Source: Aeromonas eucrenophila (lineage in GTDB: Bacteria; Pseudomonadota; Gammaproteobacteria; Enterobacterales; Aeromonadaceae). From it: a stretch of 64,000 bases of DNA. How positions within the stretch are numbered: the first letter of the stretch is position 1; every line of letters starts with the position of its first letter. Below the pieces are notes generated by a model. That model made no database searches, was not told the DNA's origin, and was given only the letters and a program-made list of their open reading frames with translations. A program made the position numbers and the translations under genes. The stretch covers positions 728 through 64,727 of the forward strand of contig NZ_CDDF01000012.1 of NCBI RefSeq assembly GCF_000819865.1, read 5' to 3'. Below, piece after piece: positions 57,335 to 64,000 of the stretch.

Positions 57335-57553
57335 TCAGGCCAAGTTGGACTGAATGTATTGCGCTATCTGAATGCTGCGGTTATCACCACGCCCCTGCAG
57401 ATCGACGATGACTTCCTGCACTGTGCCGCGATAGACCAGAGAGCCACGGACCAGGGTCCTGTGGTTATGGCCAATGTCGGTGAAGGTGGCGCCCCCCCGG
57501 TGCAGGTGAATGTGCGGTTCATTGGTATCGGGATAAAACGACTCTTTCGGCAT
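57335..57553 (-). CDS. Small unknown protein between hcp and vgrG (72 aa)
   Basis: Has a good ribosome site (GGGAGG, 5-6 nt before the ATG) and lies 59 nt after hcp in the same direction, so it is probably co-transcribed. The N-terminal half is His-rich (EPHIHLHRGG, DIGHNHRTL) and the C-terminal half is mixed alpha/beta-like (VQEVIVDLQGRGDN, IQIAQYIQSNL). I do not recognise a family. Given its place it may be a T6SS accessory or regulator. Confidence 0.7.
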   Translation of the reverse strand: MPKESFYPDTNEPHIHLHRGGATFTDIGHNHRTLVRGSLVYRGTVQEVIVDLQGRGDNRSIQIAQYIQSNLA

Positions 57554-57612
57554 AAGGCCTCCCTGTCTGAATACAGAAAAGGGAGCACCTGGACGGGTGC
57601 TCCCTCATGGCA

Positions 57613-58131
57613 TCAAGCCTCGATCGGCGCACGCCAGTCGTCGGCACCGGAGGTACCGGCGACGGTGTGCTCCCAGTCGATCTTGCGGTAGGCCAGGGAG
57701 ACCTGGATCAGCTGGGTGAAGTCGGCGTTGGCGGGGTCCTGGCAGTGGGGCATCTGGCAGTCGATGTCGACGATGGTGGAATCGGTCAACACTGTGCTGA
57801 AGAAGTGTTCCTGCTTGCCTTCGACCGAGGTGCGGTACCACTTCAGGGTCACTTTCGGCAGCATCTCACCGGAGGCCAGGGAGTTGTACATCAGCGGCAC
57901 GGCTTTGTTCAGCGCGACGGTGAACTTGAACGGCTTGTGGACACGCTGGCCGGCAGGTTGGCCGGATTGCGGATCAGTCGGCACTGTGACGACGTGTTGG
58001 AATTCCTGAACCAGCATCTCGTCTTCATGGCCTTGCACGAAGATGTTGCCGACGGAGTCAGAGGTGAAGGCACCGGCGGTGATGTTGCCCTGGGTTTTAC
58101 CTTCGATGCTGATGTAACATGGAGTTGGCAT
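57613..58131 (-). CDS. hcp: Hcp (TssD), T6SS tube protein
   Basis: 172 aa. MPTPCYISIEGKTQGNITAG, DSVGNIFVQGHEDEMLVQEFQH, and the DYxKI-like DFTQLIQVSLAYRKIDWEH at the end are those of Hcp. Builds the inner tube and is secreted. The frame extends to 58170, but AGGAG lies before the ATG at 58131 and the family length is 172. A sigma54 site lies about 50 bases upstream. Confidence 0.97.
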   Translation of the reverse strand: MPTPCYISIEGKTQGNITAGAFTSDSVGNIFVQGHEDEMLVQEFQHVVTVPTDPQSGQPAGQRVHKPFKFTVALNKAVPLMYNSLASGEMLPKVTLKWYRTSVEGKQEHFFSTVLTDSTIVDIDCQMPHCQDPANADFTQLIQVSLAYRKIDWEHTVAGTSGADDWRAPIEA

Positions 58132-58181
58132 GGGTATGCTCCTGATTGGTTGAACGGTAATGACACTCAACCGAAACCATT

Positions 58182-58198
58182 AGCAGTGACCATGCCAA
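58182..58198 (-). promoter_or_regulatory. sigma54 (-24/-12) promoter of hcp
   Basis: On the - strand TTGGCATGGTCACTGCT, against the consensus TTGGCACGnnnnTTGCW: the GG and GC pairs have the needed 10-base gap and only two fixed bases differ. Transcription should start near 58171, about 40 bases before the hcp ATG. VasH of the cluster is the likely activator. Confidence 0.8.
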
Positions 58199-58784
58199 AT
58201 ATTTTTTTTCATATAAAACAATAAACTAGAGTTATATTTCTATTTTAATGCGTGCAATAGACCGCAATATTTTGCCTTATCAGCATATAAGGCCAATTTA
58301 TTTTGCATTGTTGAAATTTATGACCGTAGTCAGAGCAATTAATTGCTTGTCATGGTGTTTTACACCAATTTCATCATACGTCGCCCCTATCCTGACTCTG
58401 TTCATCCCTACAGGCTTTCTTCCAGTGATGCCGCTGGCCCATGACAAGCGCAGTTCACGCACCAGCCGCGCCAAAGGGAGTAGCGAGACACAGGCTCCTC
58501 CCCGATAGAAGCCGCCTCGGACACGGGCAAGCGCTATACCTAATACCATGAGTCCCAGGTCAGGCGCATGGCGATGCACCCTCACAGCAACGGTCAAGAC
58601 AACCACTCCCCCACCGCATTCCGATGGAGCCCGCATCCGTCCCACACAAGCCGCCCTGTGGTGATCGGATGGTGTTATGCCTGCTCATCATCTGTCTCCC
58701 CCTCACCGTCAACATCCGGTTCATTCATCGCCCCGGCCATAGGGCCGGGGCTTATTCGACACCAGACACACAGAGATCCCTATC
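58199..58784. other. Intergenic region between hcp and the membrane protein gene
   Basis: The first 180 bases are AT-rich and probably hold VasH activator sites for hcp. The rest is GC-richer without a supported gene. A strong hairpin GCCCCGGCC/GGCCGGGGC with a short loop lies at 58730-58751, 34 bases before the next + gene, and may be part of its leader or an insulator. Confidence 0.55.
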
Positions 58785-59999
58785 ATGTCGAACCATAAGC
58801 CCGTCATACCGCCCGATCCCCAGCGCCAACCCCTGTCCGACCCTTACAATTTCTCCCTGATCCTGGGAGGCCCGCTGTACCAGCTGTGGAGCCGAGCGCA
58901 CCTTGGCGAGATCAAGACCCACATCCGGCGGCGGATCCTGGTGCTGAGCGGGCTCTGCTGGCTGCCCCTGTTGCTGTTGTGCGCCCTGGAAGGCAGCCTG
59001 CTACAGGGGGTGGCCGTCCCCTTTCTGCTGGATGTGGAAACCCATGTGCGCTTCCTGGTCTGCGTCTCCCTGCTGGTCTATGCGGAGCTCATCGTCCATC
59101 AGCGCATCCGGGGGATCGTCAGCCAGTTCATCGAGCGGGATCTCATCTCGCCCCTCGCCCTGCCCCGTTTCTATGATGCCATTCAGAGCGCCATGCGCTG
59201 GCGCAATTCGATCCCTCTGGAAGTAGGCCTCATCCTGTTTGTCTTCACCATGGGCTATTTCATCCGGACCAACACCTTCGCCCTGCACTCCTCCACCTGG
59301 TACGCCACCATAGAGGACGGCCATATGACGTTGACCCTGCCCGGCTTCTGGTTCTTCTGGGTGAGCAACCCCATCACCCAGTTTCTGATCCTGCGCTGGC
59401 TCTACCGGATCATCATCTGGACCCGCTTCCTCTGGCAGGTTTCCCGGATCCGGCTCGAACTCCTGCCGACCCATCCCGATCGCAACTGCGGCCTCGGCTT
59501 CCTCGGCGCATCGGCCTACGCCTATTCACCGCTGCTGACCGCCTTTGGTGCCCAGCTGGCCGGCTTCATCGCCAACCGGATCTTCTATGACGCCGCCGTG
59601 CTGACCGCCTACAAGCCCGAGATCATCCTGTTGGCGGGCTTCGGGCTGATGCTGGTACTGGGCCCGCTCGGTGTCTTTGCCCCCCACATACTGGCGGCAA
59701 AACGACAGGGTCTGCGGGAATACGGCGCCCTCGCGGCCGAATACAGCCGCGGCTTCGAGCGCCGTTGGCTGCGCACGGACGACAGGGACGGTGAACCCCT
59801 GCTCGGCGCCGCCGACATCCAGTCCCTCGCCGATCTGGGCAATGCCTATACCGTGATCAAGGAGGTCAGGCCCCTGCCGTTCAGTCGGGACATGTTCCTG
59901 CAACTGGTGCTGGCTACCGTCGTCCCCTTCATGCCTCTGTTGCTCACCATGTTTCCCTTCGAGGTGCTGCTCGATCGCCTGATCGGGGTGATCTTCTGA
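58785..59999 (+). CDS. Multi-spanning membrane protein of unknown function
   Basis: 404 aa. At least six hydrophobic segments: about residues 50-70 (LVLSGLCWLPLLLLCALEG), 87-105, 145-162 (PLEVGLILFVFTMGYFI), 185-205, 275-300 (PEIILLAGFGLMLVLGPLGVF) and 375-395 (LVLATVVPFMPLLLTMFPF). No motif I can name. Monocistronic, with an upstream hairpin. Probably integral to the inner membrane. Confidence 0.8.
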   Translation: MSNHKPVIPPDPQRQPLSDPYNFSLILGGPLYQLWSRAHLGEIKTHIRRRILVLSGLCWLPLLLLCALEGSLLQGVAVPFLLDVETHVRFLVCVSLLVYAELIVHQRIRGIVSQFIERDLISPLALPRFYDAIQSAMRWRNSIPLEVGLILFVFTMGYFIRTNTFALHSSTWYATIEDGHMTLTLPGFWFFWVSNPITQFLILRWLYRIIIWTRFLWQVSRIRLELLPTHPDRNCGLGFLGASAYAYSPLLTAFGAQLAGFIANRIFYDAAVLTAYKPEIILLAGFGLMLVLGPLGVFAPHILAAKRQGLREYGALAAEYSRGFERRWLRTDDRDGEPLLGAADIQSLADLGNAYTVIKEVRPLPFSRDMFLQLVLATVVPFMPLLLTMFPFEVLLDRLIGVIF

Positions 60000-60149
60000 T
60001 GGCCGAGAACGCAGGACAGTGAAAACCTGAGGGCAAATGAGAGAGCCCCTGCCGTCTTTGGCAACTCATGACATCAATGGGAGAGAAGAGGGTGTGAAGC
60101 AAGGGGCTTTACAGGGACGCCGTCATCAACGGAGGAAAGCGAAGAGGCG

Positions 60150-60184
60150 CCAAAACAAAGACCCCGCTCTTGCGAGCGGGGTCT
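60150..60184 (-). terminator. Strong hairpin terminator, - strand
   Basis: Perfect 11-bp stem AGACCCCGCTC/GAGCGGGGTCT (60159-60169 with 60174-60184) followed on the - strand by TTGTTTTG. Backs up the tRNA-Ser terminator; it can also stop + transcripts from the membrane protein gene. Confidence 0.75.
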
Positions 60185-60223
60185 GGCATTTCAAGGAGAG
60201 TCGGGACCCACGGCCCAGAAAGC

Positions 60224-60250
60224 AAAAAACCGCCCCTGAGGTCGGTTTTT
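60224..60250 (-). terminator. Terminator of tRNA-Ser
   Basis: On the - strand AAAAACCG, an 11-base loop region with inner CC/GG pairs, CGG and TTTTTT (60229-60224). It begins 8 bases after the tRNA CCA end. Confidence 0.75.
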
Positions 60251-60257
60251 CTAAATT

Positions 60258-60345
60258 TGGCGGTGAGGGAGGGATTCGAACCCTCGATACGTTGCCGTAT
60301 ACACACTTTCCAGGCGTGCTCCTTCAGCCACTCGGACACCTCACC
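60258..60345 (-). tRNA. tRNA-Ser (anticodon GGA)
   Basis: 88 bases, class II with a long variable arm. 5' GGTGAGG pairs with 3' CCTCACC, the anticodon loop is CTGGAAA with GGA, the T loop reads GGTTCGAATCC, and the CCA end is encoded. Confidence 0.95.
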
Positions 60346-60416
60346 AAATTTTTGTCTGTTGTTTATGGTGTTCAGCCAACACCCGTTCGTCACGCTGTTG
60401 CGCTGGAACGGGGCGT

Positions 60417-60445
60417 AATGTAAGGGATAGGCTCAGGCCGGTCAA
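60417..60445 (-). promoter_or_regulatory. sigma70 promoter of tRNA-Ser
   Basis: TTGACC, 17-base spacer, TACATT on the - strand, then a GC-rich start region (ACGCCCC) usual for stringently controlled RNA genes. About 65 bases of leader before the tRNA. Confidence 0.7.
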
Positions 60446-60526
60446 TCCTATTTTTCATCTTTTGCAGTCAATTGCTCAATAACCGAACCAAGTGACCAAA
60501 AACAGGCCGTTCCCTATCCCTTTCAC

Positions 60527-62263
60527 TCAATTTTCAGCCGCTTCGTGCAAGGTTTCCCCTTTGATGGCCTCCTCCAGCGAGCCGTAGAACTCCAGCTCAC
60601 CCGGGATGGGGCGCACCTTGGCGCGGGCCAGAGTCTTGAGGGGTTGGAACTGCAGCTCGGCCACCCGCACCCGGACCCCTGTCTTGGCCATCCGCTTGGC
60701 AAACTGCTGGAAGGCGGCCAGTCCGCCCGCATCCAGGATGGAGACCGCCTCCATCTGCAGCACCAGGGTCTTGTGATCCCGCACCTCGGCCAGCAGCTCG
60801 CCGAACACCCGCTCCGCCGCCGCGAAGAACAGGGGACCGTTGATCTTGTAGATCAGGGTATTGGCCGGCACCTCGCTGGCATAGCGCCTGTGTTCGGCCA
60901 GGTTGTGCAACTTGGTCATCTTGGCGACCTCTCGCATAAACAGCAGGGACGCCAGGATCACTCCGAAGGTGATGGCGATGACCATGTCGAAGATGACGGT
61001 GAGGGAGAGGCAAACCAGCAGCACCAGCACGTCCGAGCGGGGCGCCCTGCGAATGAGATCCACCACCTTGTGGGCCTCGCTCATGTTCCAGGCCACCAGC
61101 AGCAACAGGGCCGCCATAGCGGAGAGCGGCAACCAGGAGAGCCAGGGTGCCAACACCAGGATGGCGGCCAGCACCACCAGCGCATGCACTATCCCGGAGA
61201 TGGGGGACGTGGCGCCGGCCCGCACGTTGGCGGCGGAGCGCGCGATGGCCGCCGTCGCGGTGATGCCGCCGAAGAAAGGGGCCAGTATGTTGCCAAGCCC
61301 CTGCCCCACCAGCTCACCGTTGGAGCTGTGCTTGCGCCCCGTCATGCCGTCCAGCACCACGGCGCAGAGCAGGGATTCGATGGCTCCCAGCATCGCCATG
61401 GAGAAGGCGGCGGGCAGCAACCGCTGAATGGCCGCCAGATCCCAGACCACAGGGGCGCCGTCGGGCCCGGGCAATGCCCAGGGCATCATCAGGGTCGGTG
61501 CTATGGGGGGGATCCCCATGCCCTGAGTGCCATCGGCCAGGGTGTAACTGAACTTGCTGCCGATGGTGGCCACATCGATGCCCATGGTATGCAACCCAAA
61601 ACCGAGGCCCACCCCGACCAGCACGGCCGGCAGATGACCCGGCACCGGCAACCGCAGGCGGGGCCAGAGCAGCAACACTGCCAGGGTCGCCACCCCCACC
61701 AGGGTATCGCCCCACTGCCAGCTCGGCAGCGCCTGAACCAGGGCTTCGACCTTGCCGACATAGGTTTCCGGCATCTCTGGCACCTGCAGGCCGAAGAAAT
61801 CCTTGATCTGCAGGGTCGCTATCACGATGGCGATACCACCGGTAAAGCCCAGGGTGACCGAAGGCGGAATGTACTCGATGAGGCGACCGAGTCTTGCCAT
61901 CCCCATGGCCACCAGGAAGAAGCCGGAGAGCAGGGTCGCCATCAGCAAGCCACCCACCCCGAACTGCTGGGCCACCGGATAGAGGATCACCACGAAGGCG
62001 GCGGTCGGCCCCGAGATGGAGAAACGCGAGCCCCCCGTCACCGCGATGACGATGCCGGCGATGATGGCGGTGTAGAGACCGTGCTGGGGCGGCACGCCGC
62101 TGGCGATGGCCAGCGCCATGGCGAGCGGAATGGCGATGATGCCGACCGTGATGCCGGCGATGAGATCGCGACCGAAGCGCGCAACGCTATAGGGTTCGTC
62201 GAAACAGGATTGGCGCAATGCGATGGCCAGCTTCACGCCTTGTAAGGAAGCTTGATTGTGCAT
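60527..62263 (-). CDS. dauA: SulP-family anion carrier, DauA-type
   Basis: 578 aa. N-terminal SulP transport domain with about 12-14 membrane segments ([65 protein letters not shown]) and a C-terminal STAS domain (about 450-560; [21 protein letters not shown]). Closest to DauA, the C4-dicarboxylate carrier of E. coli, though sulfate or bicarbonate cannot be excluded. The frame extends to 62293; the ATG at 62263 fits the family start. Confidence 0.85.
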   Translation of the reverse strand: MHNQASLQGVKLAIALRQSCFDEPYSVARFGRDLIAGITVGIIAIPLAMALAIASGVPPQHGLYTAIIAGIVIAVTGGSRFSISGPTAAFVVILYPVAQQFGVGGLLMATLLSGFFLVAMGMARLGRLIEYIPPSVTLGFTGGIAIVIATLQIKDFFGLQVPEMPETYVGKVEALVQALPSWQWGDTLVGVATLAVLLLWPRLRLPVPGHLPAVLVGVGLGFGLHTMGIDVATIGSKFSYTLADGTQGMGIPPIAPTLMMPWALPGPDGAPVVWDLAAIQRLLPAAFSMAMLGAIESLLCAVVLDGMTGRKHSSNGELVGQGLGNILAPFFGGITATAAIARSAANVRAGATSPISGIVHALVVLAAILVLAPWLSWLPLSAMAALLLLVAWNMSEAHKVVDLIRRAPRSDVLVLLVCLSLTVIFDMVIAITFGVILASLLFMREVAKMTKLHNLAEHRRYASEVPANTLIYKINGPLFFAAAERVFGELLAEVRDHKTLVLQMEAVSILDAGGLAAFQQFAKRMAKTGVRVRVAELQFQPLKTLARAKVRPIPGELEFYGSLEEAIKGETLHEAAEN

Positions 62264-62783
62264 GTCTAGGGTAATACCAGAAGAGGGAGACAAAGGCCGG
62301 AGTGAACCGGCACCCGATCATCATCAAGGGCCGGCAGAGCTGTCGACGCGGCGATGGTATCGAGGGCAACCATACCCGAGCCGGCAAGATAATTCGATGG
62401 GCAGGATCAAGAAATGGCCATTACCCCACGGTATTGCCGTGGATGAGCGGTATATCGCCGATGTTTATCGCCATTTTAGTTATCCGCCATCATCGACGAT
62501 TCGGGGCAAATCAGGGCGACCATCCAACCCCTGCCTCTGCCCGGCCCTCAGGCACTGGTGCCTTGAGAGGCTAGATGCAAACCTGCCAATCGACGCGGCG
62601 GCGAATGCCTCTCCCCCGTATCTTTGAGTCGCATTCACCCACCCAGGCGTTGCCAGACAAGGCAGCGCCCCTTGGTCGGTGCCAGATAGCTATCCCAAGC
62701 TGCTGATTGTGCTGAAAATAGTCCACAACGACCAAGTTTTGGGCAAACGGACCGAAAAGCCATTTTTTGCGCAGGGTTACGGG
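62264..62783. other. Intergenic region between dauA and the tRNA-Asn genes
   Basis: 520 bases without supported coding. A near-palindrome CTCAGGCAC-TG-GTGCCTTGAG lies at about 62548-62570. The dauA promoter should be in the left part; I could not fix it. Confidence 0.5.
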
Positions 62784-62812
62784 TTGACACCCGTCCGGGG
62801 GATCATTAATAT
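62784..62812 (+). promoter_or_regulatory. sigma70 promoter of the tRNA-Asn pair
   Basis: TTGACA at 62784-62789, 17-base spacer, TAATAT at 62807-62812, followed by a GC-rich stretch (CCGCTCCG). About 20 bases separate the expected start from the first tRNA. Confidence 0.85.
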
Positions 62813-62839
62813 CCGCTCCGTCTCGACGAGACAGGCAAT

Positions 62840-62915
62840 TCCTCCTTAGTTCAGTCGGTAGAACGGCGGACTGTTAATCCGTATGTCACTGGTTCAAGTC
62901 CAGTAGGAGGAGCCA
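62840..62915 (+). tRNA. tRNA-Asn (anticodon GTT), copy 1
   Basis: 76 bases. Acceptor TCCTCCT pairs with AGGAGGA, anticodon loop CTGTTAA with GTT, T loop GGTTCAAGTCC, encoded CCA. Confidence 0.97.
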
Positions 62916-62917
62916 AT

Positions 62918-62993
62918 TCCCTCGTAGTTCAGTCGGTAGAACGGCGGACTGTTAATCCGTATGTCACAGGTTCAAGTCCTGTCGAGGGAGCCA
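62918..62993 (+). tRNA. tRNA-Asn (anticodon GTT), copy 2
   Basis: 76 bases, two bases after copy 1. The D and anticodon arms are identical to copy 1. The acceptor (TCCCTCG/CGAGGGA) and T arm pairs differ, with pairing kept, so the acceptor stems have changed in a compensated way. Confidence 0.97.
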
Positions 62994-63000
62994 TCTTCGA

Positions 63001-63031
63001 AAGCCCGCTTAGGAAACTGAGCGGGCTTTTT
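63001..63031 (+). terminator. Terminator of the tRNA-Asn pair
   Basis: Stem AAGCCCGCT/AGCGGGCTT (63001-63009 with 63020-63028) and TTTTT. It lies directly before the livF stop and can serve both directions. Confidence 0.9.
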
Positions 63032-63032
63032 G

Positions 63033-63752
63033 TTATTCCGCGCCCCCCAGATAGGCTTTGCGCACGTCCTGGTTGCCCAGCAACTCCTCGCCGCTGCCGC
63101 TTAACCGGATCTTCCCGTTCACCATCACATAGCCCCGATCGGACAGCTTCAGCGCATGGTGGGCGTTTTGCTCGACCAAGAAAATCGTCATGCCGCTTTG
63201 CGCCAGCTCCCGCAGGGTGTGCAGGATCTGTTTCACGACGATGGGGGCGAGCCCGAGACTGGGTTCATCCAGCAGCAACAGCTTGGGGCGGCTCATGAGG
63301 GCGCGGGCGATGGCCAGCATCTGCTGCTCCCCCCCTGACATCGTCATCGCCCGTTGCTTGCGCCGCTCCTTCAAGCGCGGGAACAGATCGAACATGGCTT
63401 GCATATCCTGCGCCCCATGGCGATCGCCTATCGGTATGGTGCCCATCAGCAGATTCTCCTCGACCGTCATGTCGGGGAAGACTCGCCGTCCCTCCGGGGC
63501 CTGGGCAATGCCCGACGAGGCAACAGAATGTGTCGATCGATGGCTGATATCTTCACCGCAAAACAGGATCTGCCCGCTGCGGATCCGTGGCTGACCGAAT
63601 ATGGACATCAAGAGCGTGGATTTCCCGGCCCCATTGGCGCCGATCAACGCCACTGTTTCCCCTTGATGCACCTGCAGGCTGACCTGTGTCAGCGCCTGAA
63701 TGGCGCCATAGAACACATCGACGTCACGAAACTCCAGCATCGCCTCACTCAT
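63033..63752 (-). CDS. livF: LivF, branched-chain amino acid ABC transporter ATPase
   Basis: 239 aa. Starts MLEFRDVDVFYGAIQALTQVS; Walker A GANGAGKS, RRVFPDMTVEENLLMG, signature MSGGEQQMLAIARALM, Walker B LLLLDEPSLGLAP. The LivF mark YGxIxAL is present. Overlaps livG by ATGA. Substrate class (Leu/Ile/Val or a related amide/urea) is taken from the family. Confidence 0.9.
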   Translation of the reverse strand: MSEAMLEFRDVDVFYGAIQALTQVSLQVHQGETVALIGANGAGKSTLLMSIFGQPRIRSGQILFCGEDISHRSTHSVASSGIAQAPEGRRVFPDMTVEENLLMGTIPIGDRHGAQDMQAMFDLFPRLKERRKQRAMTMSGGEQQMLAIARALMSRPKLLLLDEPSLGLAPIVVKQILHTLRELAQSGMTIFLVEQNAHHALKLSDRGYVMVNGKIRLSGSGEELLGNQDVRKAYLGGAE

Positions 63753-64000
63753 GCGCAGACCTCGTCTTCGTCGGTGCCAAGATAGGCGGCAATCACCTTG
63801 TCATCGTGCTGGATCTGCTCGGGTTTACCCTCTGCAATCACATCACCGTGATCCAGCACTATGATGTGGTCCGAAATCTCCATCACCATGCCCATGTCGT
63901 GCTCAATCAGCAGCACTGTGATGCCGTGATGGTCCCGCAGAAACCGGATGATCTTGCTGAGGGTGCGCGTCTCCACCGGGTTCAGGCCGGCGGCGGGTTC
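63749..64000 (-). CDS. livG: LivG, branched-chain amino acid ABC transporter ATPase (C-terminal end, cut by window edge)
   Basis: The last 83 residues: DEPAAGLNP-type Walker B region (EPAAGLNPVET), the H-loop VLLIEHDMGMVMEISDHIIVLDHG and the usual LivG end (VIAAYLGTDE). The 5' part is outside the window. Confidence 0.9.
   Translation of the reverse strand, partial: EPAAGLNPVETRTLSKIIRFLRDHHGITVLLIEHDMGMVMEISDHIIVLDHGDVIAEGKPEQIQHDDKVIAAYLGTDEDEVCA

Noticed and set aside
60545..62245. 566-codon + strand frame opposite dauA
   Set aside because: Composition is His/Gln/Gly-rich with no family features; the - strand is a clear SulP protein.
62840..62993. tRNA-Asn pair as an integration site for a mobile island
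   Set aside because: Downstream is a terminator and liv genes; no integrase or partial tRNA repeat is seen in the window.

Overview
The window reads as a chromosomal segment of a high-GC gammaproteobacterium, most likely Aeromonas. The grounds are the complete vas-type type VI secretion (T6SS) cluster with its own sigma54 activator VasH, an Enterobacteriaceae-like uptake hydrogenase 2 (hyb) operon, a DauA-type SulP carrier, and the codon use. I assign the genus from protein-level recognition only; no search was run.

Left part, 1-19.25 kb, hydrogenase and nickel. On the + strand the 3' end of selB runs with overlap into hypF-hypC-hypD-(micro-ORF)-hypE-hypA-hypB, the maturation set for [NiFe]-hydrogenase. 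On the - strand, reading from a textbook FNR-dependent promoter near 19.2 kb, lies hybO-A-B-C-D-E followed by nikA-B-C-D-E. So the oxygen-sensitive regulator, the hydrogenase structural genes, its protease and chaperone, and a nickel/peptide-type ABC importer appear to form one large operon converging on the hyp operon. At three coupled junctions (hypD/hypE, nikC/nikD, nikD/nikE) there are tandem duplications of about 90-110 bp of gene ends. The nikD/nikE one leaves two tiny ORFs of 33 and 34 codons, each joined to its neighbours by TGATG overlaps.

Middle part, 19.8-58.2 kb, T6SS, all on the - strand. From right to left: a sigma54 promoter and hcp, a 72-residue unknown, vgrG (second copy), a DUF4123 adaptor, a 1559-residue Rhs effector with nuclease-like tip and its immunity gene, a relic of a REP-type transposase, a Sel1-repeat lipoprotein, then tssB-C-E-F-G, an FHA protein, tssJ-K-L, clpV, vasH, vasI, tssA, tssM, vasL, PAAR, vgrG (first copy), a modular cell-wall effector (M23-like, EF-hand, muramidase) and two exported candidate immunity proteins. 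The two vgrG genes are nearly the same for about 560 codons and differ in the tail that faces their cargo. Both toxin ends and their immunity genes are AT-rich against a GC-rich frame, which suggests cassette exchange. VasH made inside the cluster most likely drives hcp at the far end.

Right part, 58.7-64 kb, ordinary chromosome: an unknown multi-spanning membrane protein (+), tRNA-Ser(GGA) with promoter and terminators (-), dauA (-), two tandem tRNA-Asn(GTT) with promoter and terminator (+), livF and the 3' end of livG (-), cut by the window edge.
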